Shown here: positions 54,666-64,000 of the stretch, piece by piece | Position numbering within the stretch: the stretch's first letter is position 1 | Layout: every line of letters begins with the position of its first letter | Source of the DNA: Fomitopsis serialis | Taxonomy: Eukaryota; Basidiomycota; Agaricomycetes; Polyporales; Fomitopsidaceae | NCBI RefSeq assembly: GCF_022376445.1 | Contig: NW_025955118.1 | Location: 1 to 64,000 of the forward strand | Direction of reading: 5' to 3' | Length of the DNA stretch: 64,000 bases | Translations under genes and position numbers: made by a program | The notes under the pieces: generated by a model | The model's input: the letters and a program-made list of their open reading frames with translations, nothing else | The model's database searches: none | What the model was told of the DNA's origin: nothing

Positions 54666-55172
54666 CTATTTCTTCTTGTCCTTCTTCTTGTAGACACCCA
54701 TGACGGACTCCGCGTCCGCCTTCATGTCCTTCAACGACCTGCCCTCCTCCACGGCGTCCGACTGCGCCATCCACGTCATATTCTGCGCGCCATACCCGCC
54801 GAGGCCCTCGAACCGCCTGTTGAACCTGCCCAGCCGGCCCGTGATGGCGTCCTCCTCCTCCGCCTCGCCCAGGAAGCGCGACGCGTTCCAGAGCGGCGTG
54901 TTCGTCGTGTCCTTGGAGAGCTTTAGCACGGAGCGCGGCGACGTCGTGTAGTGCGTGAACGTGCTCCCGTCGACGCGGACGACGACCTGCGGGAACTGTG
55001 GCGCAAAGGGCTTCGGGAGCACGCGCTGGCGGTGCTTCCAGACGTGTGTGCGGCCGTAGGGCGATGAGGAGACCGACCGGGCTTGTTGGAAGGCGCGGGG
55101 CCGGGAAGAGCCTACTAGTGCTGTCTTGAGGCTCGAAGAAGACGGGCCCGCTAGTGTGAGGACGGTACTCAT
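54666..55172 (-). CDS. MRPL36: Mitochondrial ribosomal protein bL31m (Mrpl36 type)
   Basis: Uninterrupted 168-residue gene for a large-subunit mitoribosomal protein. The N-terminus (MSTVLTLAGPSSSSLKTALV, then SSRPRAFQQARSVSSS) is a Ser/Arg-rich targeting sequence. The bL31-like core reads QVVVRVDGSTFTHYTTSPRS followed by LSKDTTNTPLWNASRF. The C-terminal extension (GRLGRFNRRFEGLGGYG, then lysine-rich KKKDKKK) is typical of fungal forms. The start at 55170-55172 is preferred over the longer open frame because it begins the targeting sequence. Confidence 0.85.
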   Translation of the reverse strand: MSTVLTLAGPSSSSLKTALVGSSRPRAFQQARSVSSSPYGRTHVWKHRQRVLPKPFAPQFPQVVVRVDGSTFTHYTTSPRSVLKLSKDTTNTPLWNASRFLGEAEEEDAITGRLGRFNRRFEGLGGYGAQNMTWMAQSDAVEEGRSLKDMKADAESVMGVYKKKDKKK

Positions 55173-55520
55173 GTTGAATGGTATAGAATGGGACAGCCTC
55201 GAGAGAGGAAGGAGACGGCCCGCCCGGCAGTGATCCAAGTCAGGTTAAAGTGAGCTGGACAAACAGGCGCCCGACGGGGACGAGCGTAAGTTTTCCGAGA
55301 ATGGCAATACCACACAATCCCAAGTGCATTCTCAGGTGAAGGAGGGGTCGAAGAATAGCAGTCACCACCCTAGCAATGAACTCGACGTATACGTAGTCGA
55401 AGTGAAAGCCAGACTTGGTAGTGTCTAGCTTGGTAGGATCCGGGCGGTTTCATCCTAGTTTGGATGAACCACAATGTTAAGGAGGACAGCTGCAGCATCT
55501 ACAACGCGCGCACAAGTCTA
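55173..55520. other. Intergenic; bL31m promoter
   Basis: 348 bases between two minus-strand genes; no coding signal or clear TATA box. Confidence 0.4.
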
Positions 55521-56538
55521 TCATACTAGTCTCCTCGGAGGCTCGTCAGCCTTGCTCTCCGCCTGTGCAACCGCCTCGTGCACGTTCTGCTCCGTCGCGC
55601 CCTTGACCTCTTCCACCTTATGCGCCACCACCGCAGCCGCCTCCCCCACCTTCTGCTGGGCCGCCACCGCCGCTCCGCGCGCCTGGCCCTCCACCGCGTG
55701 TGCAACGCCCTTGCTCCACCCAAGTGTCTCCTGCAGCTTCAGCCCCGTCGCCTCCTCGAGCCGCACGACCGCACGGAGCACGCCTGCCCCCGCCCGCTCG
55801 CGGCCCGCCGCGCTCGCGTCCTGCAGGCGCGCCCACGTCATCGCGCTGTGTGCCTTCGCGATTTCGTGCTTCTCCGCGACACCCGGGAAGTAGGCGTCCT
55901 CGAGCGCGCCGAGGTACGCGGAGACGTTGTGGCTCGTCTTGGGAAGGAAGTGGTTGAGGGAGAGGAGGAGCAACGTCGGCGGGAGGGCGAGCCGCACGGG
56001 GAGAGCGCGGTTCCGTGCGAGGACGGAGCCGGTGAGGGTCGCGACGCCGACGTAGAGGATCCCGGGTGTTAGAGGCTCGTCGGGGGCGACGAGGGACTTG
56101 ATGCGTTCTGCACAGAGGCGGGGATGAGGCGTGCGGGGCGGGGAGCGAGAGATGGGCGAGACGCACTTTCGACAGACTCCTCTACGCTGATCCACCGCGA
56201 GACGACGCCCTGCACTTGCGCGCGGGCGTCGAGGTAGGTGTCGGTCACCGCTCTCCGTGCCTTTCCGATCTGCTTCTCGAGCTCGGAAGGTGTCTCAATG
56301 AGCAGAACATCTCGGGTCGGTTCAGGATAGATAGGAAGCTACACCGTCCATGCGTAGTTAGCGTGAGCGAAGGGTGAAAGAAGAAACGGAGCTGCTCGTG
56401 CGCACCTTGTCCTTCGACGTCTGGGTCACCGCGACCGCGGCAGCGGCGGTGGCAAGGACCGCCCTGCGTTGCTAGAGCAAGTTCACATATCAGCAAGTCA
56501 AACACTGGAATAGAACATACCGCAAGCAAGCGCAGCAT
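55521..56538 (-). CDS. MICOS subunit of the Mic26/Mic27 (apolipoprotein O) family
   Basis: Inner-membrane protein that helps shape cristae. Five exons. Exon 1 gives only MLRLLA (ATG complement 56536-56538); exon 2, RRAVLATAAAAVAVTQTSKDK, is a hydrophobic N-terminal segment. Then PIYPEPTRDVLLIETPSELE, the family signature, SVEESVERIKSLVAPDEPLT, and a glycine/alanine membrane segment around PGILYVGVATLTGSVLARNR. A second hydrophobic run (VRLALPPTLLLLSLNHFLP) follows, and a long alanine/glutamate-rich helical tail (AAVVAHKVEEVKGATEQNVH). Known members have two membrane spans, consistent with this. Confidence 0.85.
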
Positions 56539-56900
56539 AGAGGAGTATACGCGGATGGTCGTTCGTGGCTGCAGCGAACTCACCGGCGCCTGCACTCGGG
56601 CGAGCACTTCCCGGCAATGCCCGGACGAGCTCAGATTCCGATCTCATACATCGACCCAGCGGATGACCGTTCGTACCAAGTTCGCACTCACTCAATTCAA
56701 CAATCACTCTGGACAATTTTGCTTCCAGGGACTTCACAACTCGTCGCACGTAGGAGTACAATCCATCGATACACCAGTCCGCAAAGCAGTACTCTACAAC
56801 AACATCGAGAAACACGGAGGTATACAGGTATTAGTCGTACAACAAACAGTCAGTCAATAGCAGTACATGTCCCATCCGAGATTATCAGCACGTTTTGGCG
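56539..56900. other. Intergenic; MICOS gene promoter
   Basis: No coding feature recognised; open frames here start without ATG or overlap the promoter. Confidence 0.4.
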
Positions 56901-57950
56901 TTAGTGAGGCTCGCTCTCATCCAACACTACCTCCTCCCGCGCGCGCACCCTCGCGATGCCAAACTCGACATACGGTACGTCCTCCTGTTCGACATGATGG
57001 GACTCGTGGTGCGGCGCGGGCATGGCGACCAAGAAAGCTACGTCCAGTGTCCGGCCGTTCCGCACAGACGACGGGGCGCTCTGTGGTGAGAGCTCGACGG
57101 CTTCCGGTTGCCGTGGGTCTGTAGAGGTGGCGGGTGCGGGGAGGACGGAGGCTCCCACGGAGGGCATGGGCATGATCGTTCGTATACGTTGGCGGAAGCG
57201 CGCGAACGTCGACGGGGACGCGGGCTGCGAATGCGAATGAGGTGTTGATAGCACAGGCGGACTTTTTCTTGGAGGCGTCTTCGCCTCCCTCGCCGCGACG
57301 GGCTTGACCACCGAAGGTCAGCGCACACGCTCACCGCGCAAGACGCGCCACCACTCACCATGACGGCGTTCCACCACCCTCCGCCGACGCTCCCCGCACT
57401 GCTCGTGCTCTCCCTCCAGCCATGCAACCTCTCCTTCCCCTTGCCCTTCTCCCTCTCCGCGGGCGCATGCCCGAGATACACGTCGAACAGCTCCGGCTTC
57501 CGCGCGAGTAGCGCCGCCCGCTCGAAACTCACACCTGGCGCGGGCACGCCGGATATGAGGCCGTCCCGGATGGCATCCGCGATGAGCTGCCGTTGTCGAC
57601 GGCGGATGAGATATGAGCGCACGACGATCGCGGCGGAGACGGAGAGGAGGAGCAGGAGGGTCGCTATAGGGAACAGTGGACGGGTGCATCAGCCTGAGTA
57701 TCTGGGAAGCCGTCCCAATAACGGGAAGCCCAGCGCGGTATACTCACCGAGAAACGTATACACTGTACATATCGTTTAGCCTTGGGTTAAGGATCCCAAG
57801 CGAGATCAACGTACGATATAGCGTAGCGGACGAGGTCGTGCCATCGTCCCCGCTCCCCGAAGAGCCTGAATCCGCGCTCGAGCTCCCGGACGGCGCACTC
57901 GATGTGGACGTCGCCGTCACAGAGATGTTCGTGAGTGGTTGGGTCGCCAT
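56901..57950 (-). CDS. Single-pass membrane protein, conserved fungal type, unknown function
   Basis: Begins MATQPLTNISVTATSTSSAP with a Ser/Thr/Gly-rich, probably extracellular or lumenal stretch. A 15-base micro-exon (57748-57762) joins to a hydrophobic helix (ATLLLLLSVSAAIVV) followed by a basic RRRQRQ stop-transfer. The cytosolic part has KPELFDVYLGHA and WRES; the last exon ends in DVAFLVAMPAPHHESHHVEQ and VEFGIARVRARE. This ordering (membrane helix, KPxLxDV, AMPxP, VEFG) recurs in uncharacterised agaricomycete proteins as I remember them; no function is known to me. The reading frame joins through four exons. Confidence 0.7.
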
Positions 57951-59024
57951 CGCGTTAACGGTACGGAGGAGAGAGAAGACGGTCGATGCGCCAGACGTGA
58001 GCTAGTACTTGTAGTATGCGGATGCGATGCACAGTGCAGAAGGTTCCGCTCGATGTGCGAGCTGATCCGCAGGCCAGATGGAGGTCGTCAGTCGTGAGTA
58101 GTTGAGGGGCCAGTGGTGGGGGAACTGGAAGAGAGTCGGCGGGTGTTACCTGGCCAGTATGTAGCTCGGACGCCAGCGGAGGTTGTGCGGAACACCCGTC
58201 GGTTTGGAAGATGGGAGGGCGACAGTTGCTGTACCGTGTCCGCCGCTGGTCGTCCGACCGTGCCCGCGATCAGCTCTGTGTGCGTTAGTCAGGCGCGAGG
58301 ACACAGTACAAGTATAGATCGTGTGAGCCGTCACTGGAGCGGCCAGCGGGCGTGGGTGGGACTCGATGGCGACGGTGGATAATTAGCCCGTGTAGAGCAA
58401 GCGGGAGGCGTGCTTAAACATAGGATAGTATGATGTGTTTGGCCCTCGAACGAGCAGGGTAGACTTGATATCGGGGTTAAGTTAAGCTTCCTGCAGAAGT
58501 GCTGTCAGATGCTCGCATTTCGCTCCAGGCGCTTTGAAGTCACGGGATACATGTACCGGTACAGTACATCGGATTCGTAGAGACCGTTGAATGCAGAACA
58601 CAGTACACCAATGCTAGGGTCGTACAGGATGATGCGAATATTTGATATAATAGTACAACGATAGTGGTGGCACTCGGTAGAGGGGGGTCTGACCTTGGAA
58701 GAAACTTTAATGATCAAGGTACATGCATATGCGATGTCGGTGGCAGCCAAGAACGATGTCAACAGGAAGTACGCATCATGAACGCATATCCGGTAAAAGA
58801 AACAAGGTAAACAAGTGTCGTACCGAATGCAACTGCGGATAATGGAAAGCAGTGAGGGTGATGCGTGCATATATACGTGAAGAGGTCTGGGTAATAGTCG
58901 CAACTTGAAAGAGAACCCTCTCGTCAGTGCGATCGCTATGTAACTAAATACGCTAAAAGAACTCACGTATGATATTAGAACGTGGAGCCACACGCAACGA
59001 CTGCACTCGCGCAGCTGGCGATCC
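57951..59024. other. Intergenic, nothing recognised
   Basis: About 1.1 kb between the membrane-protein start and the 3' end of CENPB-type copy 2. A 209-residue minus-strand open frame here (58505-59134) overlaps the neighbouring gene and has no ATG; it is not a gene. Confidence 0.45.
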
Positions 59025-60067
59025 TTAGCTCGACCGGTATCCGCCCATGTACACATCATCCGACCACCGAATGCTTGGCTTGGCTCCGGCATATTCAAGT
59101 GGAGGGGGGCTCGAGTCGACTTCAGGATCGGCATGAGCGAGGATCATCGATTGAGGCCCCGTCTGGGTGTCGTCTCGAGAACTGGACGTGGCGAATGTGA
59201 CCCGAGTGTTGCCGGCTGCAAGAGCATCGCGGAAAATGGGAGACTCGCGTTCCCAGCGGGCAATATGGTTGTTCGAAGGACCAGCGGAATCAAAAATGAT
59301 CCGGACCTCATCCTCCTGTTTGTCGCCCACATCTCCGTCATTTGGCAGGGGATCAAAGTAAATATCGGTGTTTCCTAGAGCTTTCGCGCGCAACTCGTCT
59401 CTTTCAGTGTAACCACTACCGGTCATCATTCCATCCACGATCCCGAAACGCGCCTTGAAGTTCCGTAACCACGTACGACCGCGGTCCGCAATGGAAGTAC
59501 GGTATCTGTCGTCCGCGATAGCCAAGTCGCGTAGCCTCGCGTATGGCTCGTTCTTTGATCATCTTGTCGGTGACTTTGACATCTCCCGCGGAGTTTTGCA
59601 TCAACCAGCGCTGTAGTGATGCTTCTACGTTGTCGAATCGTGGGATGCTACCATTGGAGCAGGGTCGACAAGTTACAACGGTGGCAGCGCAGGACCATGG
59701 TTATATGCTCGTACCTATCTCTGGCGACTCTACACCCGTCCTGGTGCTCAGTCTCCAACCATATGTAGTTGTACTTCAGCGCCTTTGTTACAGTGCTCCT
59801 CTTGACGTTGAGTGCATCTGCGATCTGTTGGTGTGTCATTTGCGGATCTGCCAGATGCATCTCGCACGCCCTCTTCTTGTCCGATGCGTAGAAAGGGCTT
59901 CTACTATATTTCGGACGTGGGCGCGGGTTCGTCGCCCTGCGGTACTGCTTTTCGAGGCATTGAAGAGTCCTGATATTGCACTGAAAGTGATCAAAATCGG
60001 GAGACATGTATTCAGCCAATGTCACATTGTTTCTTGTAGAGGCGTGAACAACCCCTGTAGACGTCAT
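59025..60067 (-). CDS. CENPB-type HTH protein (copy 2), probably frameshifted
   Basis: Paralogue of 25071-26280. Exon 1 has the psq HTH (FYASDKKRACEMHLADPQMT, QQIADALNVKRSTVTKALK). A 70-nt intron follows, then exon 2 with LQRWLMQNSAGDVKVTDKMI and the second HTH. Between FHCG and RTWLRNFKARFGIVDG the frame shifts: about seven extra bases (CCGCGGT, near 59478-59486, inside a GACCGCGGTC palindrome) separate the two halves. The C-terminal part has diverged, lacking the FDDMDFE motif, and ends WSDDVYMGGYRSS. It may be a pseudogene, unless the read is wrong or an unusual splice removes the extra bases. Confidence 0.6.
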
Positions 60068-61322
60068 TCAGTTCAAATCGTAAGTGTTTGCGTGATCACC
60101 GCCGTACTTTGATTTGGCTTATCATCCCCGCCGTGCGCGTTCTGCGCCTGAAGTGCCTCTTCCCGATGGCTGCATGTCGCGGATATGTGGCTGGTAGACT
60201 GGTACGGAACGCCGGAGCAGTCAGATCTGTGTCGTAGTAGGCTATCGGGTCAACTTGAATGCATACTTACTGGGCCGGACGGAGTGTCCTGTGGTGTGTC
60301 TTCAACAGGGAGCCATCAGATAGCGCGGATGCAGGCATGGACGAAAAGAAAAAGTAGTATTGCGGTATAGCTTTGGACTAGGATCCTACAGCGCAGCTGG
60401 GAGGAAACGTGAGTCCATGCGATTGCGAACGGAGTCAAATGTATACGCGTTCACGAGGAGGAGGAGGAGGAGGAGGGGATTCACGACATCGGAGCGAGCC
60501 GGGCCTGAGGCGCTCGCTGCGCCCACGAGCGCCCACGTCGATCGCCACAGGCGCCGGCGAGCAGCTTGATCGTACTGTATGCGTCCGCACGGTAGTGCAC
60601 ACCTCTGCAATTAGTGCGTAATACGGAATGCGAACAGTACATGCACTAGCTACATTAGTTTCAGTATTAGAATGTCACAAGTAAGAGAGGTGTACATCGT
60701 GATGATGATGCTCGCTGGGGCTGCTCGCAATGACCTGCAGAGCTTGTCACCTGCGACGTGCGTTGCTCTACTAATCGCCACGACAAACACAGCGGGCTCC
60801 CGGGAGCTAGCAGCCTTCAGCTTAATAAAGACTTGCCAGTCATTTGTGCACTCGATATGCCCGTGCCAGACTACGGCGCTCAGTCTGTGGACAACCTACT
60901 GGTAGCTAAGAGGCGATCACAGTGGATATACGTACGAAGGTGCGGAAACAATTCTCGGGAGGCCACAATATGACAACGCAGGACCATGCGATGCACTACC
61001 GATGCAACTTTCCGTTATCCCGAACAAAAGACTCCGGGATTCGGACGTTCGCGCGAACGTATCGAGCGGGATCGGTGTCGTCGTAGGGAGACATGATTGT
61101 GGGGTATTCAGAAACGTGGTGCCAGATATCACCAGCCTAGGCGTATTGGAGGAAGTCAAAGTCATGGTAGTGGACATGATCAAAGGGAAATTGGGTCTTG
61201 AGAACGCGAAAACAGGCATCGTCATCTCATCAGGATGTACTAGTAGACGATAGTCGGTGCCAGCTAGTGGACGGTACCTACACAAATGACGGTGTCAGTA
61301 TATATTCATCTCTTTCGCGGAT
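60068..61322. other. Intergenic with copy of the 75-bp repeat
   Basis: No gene recognised. 61140-61213 repeats 24603-24677, again just 3' of a CENPB-type gene. A short GGA triplet run is at about 60455-60477. Confidence 0.5.
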
Positions 61323-62371
61323 TCATACGAACGACGTCGAGAGCGGTGTTCCGCGCATGAAGGACTCTTGAAAGGAGCTCTGGGAGTACGGATCCTGATA
61401 TGATTGGCCAACACCCGAGTTTATCCAGGGGTACCTTGAAGGATCGTTGCCTGACGCCCCGATTTCCTGCTGGACATATTGGTCTGAGGGGAGTGGGATG
61501 ACGCTAGACTCAGGCATTTCGGATGGGTTCGCATGATCGTTCGTAGGCATGGTCGAGATGGGCGGAATCATCTCTGATTGCGACGTCGAAGCAGGTGCTG
61601 TACGCGGCTTGAATATAAGGACATGGCCGTGGACCTCGCGGTCCATGTCGTCATATTTGCTTCTGGTTTTAGGCGGGGGCCCCGGAATATTTCCATGCTG
61701 GTCCGGCAGCTGACACCAAAAGCGGAAATCCAGCGGAAAGTAGCCATATATTAAGCCCTCTGTCTGGCCAAATCGGTTGCAGTGTAGCCAAGGCGCGTAG
61801 GAACACCATCAATGATGCCGAAACGCTCCTTGAACTTGCGCAGCCATGTGCGTCCGCAACGAAAATAGACTGGATGTCCGCCCCCCTCAAAGTTCCCTCG
61901 TCCTCCGCTATCACTAAGGCTTCATCTCGGATCATTTTGTCGGTCACGATCTTGCCTTCCCTCCTGCAGTGATGTCCCACCACTTTTTCATGCGATCTTC
62001 GACGAAGTCGAACATGTACTTGACGATCCTGCGCACTGCATTGGCAACAATACAAAATAGTGCAACGAAAGGAGCACATACCGTCTTCGTGCAAATTTGA
62101 GGCCTTCGGTATGCCTCGACCTCAGCCATCTTTCTTTTCCCTCGAGAATTCTAGTAATCGTGGACTTGTTGACCCCAAATCGATCGGCGATTTTCTGATG
62201 TGTTATGCCAGGATGCGACGAATAGAATTCGCAGACGGCCTTCTTGTCAGATGCGTATAACGCTCTTCGTGTGGAAGCGCGAAGACTGAGAGGTGCATCT
62301 TGCCTGATATCCGCTACGTGCTGTTCCTGTACACGAGGAGCTGTGCGATCCTCGTTCAACCTATCTGTCAT
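61323..62371 (-). pseudogene. CENPB-type HTH protein (copy 3), broken
   Basis: Exon 1 from MTDRLNEDRTAPRV is intact through the psq HTH (YASDKKAVCEFYSSHPGIT, IADRFGVNKSTITRIL). Exon 2 needs at least three frame changes: near the A run at about 61980-61988; in a G run (C6 on the plus strand, 61881-61886) that needs one more base to join LVIAEDEGTLR to HPVYFRCGRTWLRKF; and near 61746-61753 after DLARQRA. The C-terminal part (KYDDMDREVHGHVLIFKPRT to FQESFMRG) still resembles copies 1 and 4. Several breaks together argue for a true pseudogene rather than read errors. Confidence 0.75.
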
Positions 62372-63273
62372 GGCTGATTCCGCAACTGATGGCAGTATTG
62401 TTCGTGTCCGAGTCTTGTCTACGCTGTGGGGTGGCAGGCTAGAGCTCGAACGGTGGAAGCCAATGGCACGCAACGAGTGAACTCACTCATCGGAATGACA
62501 TCAAGGACGGTTCATTCTTGTATGGACACTATGATCAGTCATTTAATAAAGACAATGATACCAACGGCCCGCGTGAACGCACCGGGCCGACAGAACTTTG
62601 AGGATTCGCAGTGGACACCACCGCGCTTATGGCGTTGTAAAGAACAGTTGATGCAGCCGTGACAGCCCCGCCGCAGCACAGAATCGATTGTTGGTGCCAG
62701 TGACGAACAGCTAGATTATATGTAATAACTGAGGTGTAAAGCTGACCCCTGTCAGCGCTCGCTGGAGCGGTGCCAGTGAACGACGAACAGCCCGGGCTTC
62801 CGCCGCCGCGTGACTCCGAGCAAACTGGGTGTCAATATATGACATACCGTTACACGAGCCACACTCGAGTGATAATACATGGACGAAATGTATGGATACT
62901 GATGAAGTCTCGAACAGCATCGCCGACGCAGTAGTACAAATGCATACAGAACGGTACAGTCTAATTTACAAGTCGGTGAATAGCGTAGGAATCAAAGATA
63001 CACGCAAAAACGGATCGATCGCACTCAAAAGAGGCGAAAAGAATCACAAAGGGCGATCCAACATGGAGTATATCAGTTAATATGGAGGCGATCGAGGGGC
63101 ATGAGATACTTCCAGCTCGATCATGTCGATCGGCTGCCCAGTCGACGTCGTAAATGAACGTTGAACGTTAACCTCGGGGTGATGGGATATGTCTGTACGG
63201 AGACCAACATGGTCGCGTCAGAATGTGCAACATACAGCATCAGCGTAATTGCGTACCGAGTCCAAAATAGCGC
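62372..63273. other. Intergenic, nothing recognised
   Basis: About 0.9 kb between CENPB-type copies 3 and 4. No repeat or RNA gene was seen. Confidence 0.4.
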
Positions 63274-64000
63274 CTATAGTGATGTCTCTCTCGTGAACGA
63301 TTCATGAAAGTGGCACTGTCTGTAGGAGGCTTCCCAGGCCGACTGTCCGTTGGGCGGGTCATTCGTAAAAGACCACGCCTTGCTTTCCGAAACCGAATCG
63401 ACACCAGATTGTGACGTATCGAAAGACGATGATGAGAGATCGAATGAGACGTGGTGTCGTTGGGATTGGGATATCAATGGTGTCACATCCTCGGAAGGGG
63501 TGGCTAGCCCTGACGGAGGTAACGCAGCGTAGTCGGTTGGCGTAGCCGCGGGATCTACACGTGGCTTATATACCACGAAGGGGCCGTCGAATTCGAAGTC
63601 CATGTCGTCGAATTCGGTCTTATCACGGCCGAATGGCAGGGGAACATTGCCGTGCTCGTCTGGCAGCTGGCTCCAGAAAGGGTCATCCAACGGATAGGAC
63701 CCATAAGCTTTCTCCCTGGCGAGATCCGCGGGTGTGTAGCCGACACGGGTGATGACGCCGTCGGTGATACCGTAACGTTTCTTGAACCCTCGCAGCCAGC
63801 TGCGTCCGCAGTGAAATTGGTAGTCATGACCACCCCCACGCATCCCCTCGTACTCCGCCACAATGATGGCTTGTTCGCGAATCATGTTGTCCGTTACGAT
63901 GACGTTGAAGTGCTTGCATGCAAGCAACCAGCGTTCGAGATGATATTCGACTTCGTGATATCTGATCAGTCTTTGACCAGCATCAGCCAATGAAGCATCC
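63274..64000 (-). CDS. CENPB-type HTH protein (copy 4), cut by the window edge
   Basis: Second exon of a paralogue of 25071-26280, open to the edge; the first exon with the psq HTH must lie beyond 64000. It contains ERWLLACKHFNVIVTDNMI, IVAEYEGMRGGGHDYQFHCG, RSWLRGFKKRYGITDG, LAREKAYGSYPLD and EFDDMDFEFDGPFVVYKPR, then a Ser-rich tail ending FHESFTRETSL. An intron acceptor probably lies at about 63962 (CTGATCAG). No frame breaks, so it is probably functional. No DDE transposase domain follows. Confidence 0.8.
   Translation of the reverse strand, partial: DASLADAGQRLIRYHEVEYHLERWLLACKHFNVIVTDNMIREQAIIVAEYEGMRGGGHDYQFHCGRSWLRGFKKRYGITDGVITRVGYTPADLAREKAYGSYPLDDPFWSQLPDEHGNVPLPFGRDKTEFDDMDFEFDGPFVVYKPRVDPAATPTDYAALPPSGLATPSEDVTPLISQSQRHHVSFDLSSSSFDTSQSGVDSVSESKAWSFTNDPPNGQSAWEASYRQCHFHESFTRETSL

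Noticed and set aside
58505..59134. 209-residue minus-strand open frame
   Set aside because: No ATG at its start, overlaps the 3' end of a CENPB-type gene, and has no domain features.
60455..60477. GGA triplet run as a possible functional microsatellite
   Set aside because: Short and in a region without genes; nothing beyond a simple repeat is supported.

Overview
This window looks like nuclear DNA of a filamentous basidiomycete, probably a wood-decay agaricomycete such as a polypore. The evidence is GC-rich coding sequence, many 45-65 nt GT-AG introns, short intergenic spaces, and typical fungal genes: Erg27, Ppg1-type phosphatase, lipoamide dehydrogenase, bL31m, a MICOS subunit, phosducin-like protein and a small heat-shock protein. 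No tRNA, rRNA or CRISPR was seen. All assignments come from reading the sequence; no database search was run.

Layout. 1-6.1 kb holds single-copy genes: a truncated gene with SUMO-interaction-like motifs, a Rex1-type exonuclease divergent from a JmjC oxygenase, and hsp20 with a heat-shock promoter. 7.4-32.1 kb is an island of repeatedly duplicated short-chain dehydrogenases (four intact, at least two relics) and two monocarboxylate-type MFS transporters, interleaved with Erg27, Ppg1 and a CENPB-type DNA-binding protein. One SDR relic is split by a 3.2 kb element with terminal inverted repeats.

32-54 kb is a mosaic of duplications around single-copy genes (phosducin-like, lipoamide dehydrogenase). 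It has two inverted copies of a C2H2 zinc-finger gene, two inverted copies of a gene whose product looks like a Crinkler-type header joined to a PD-(D/E)XK-like nuclease and a kinase-like domain, a broken third paralogue and a small fragment of it, a full GST and a beheaded GST, and two separate relics of hsp20 (promoter in one place, 3' end in another). 54.6-58 kb returns to housekeeping genes: bL31m, MICOS subunit, membrane protein. 59-64 kb carries three more CENPB-type DNA-binding paralogues on one strand, at least one of them clearly broken.

How it fits together. The housekeeping genes form a backbone into which fast-changing families (SDR/MFS, zinc finger, header-nuclease-kinase, GST, CENPB-type) have been copied, inverted and truncated. 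The most notable item is the header-nuclease-kinase family and its duplication history. The SDR-MFS island could be a small metabolic cluster, but no substrate can be read from the sequence.
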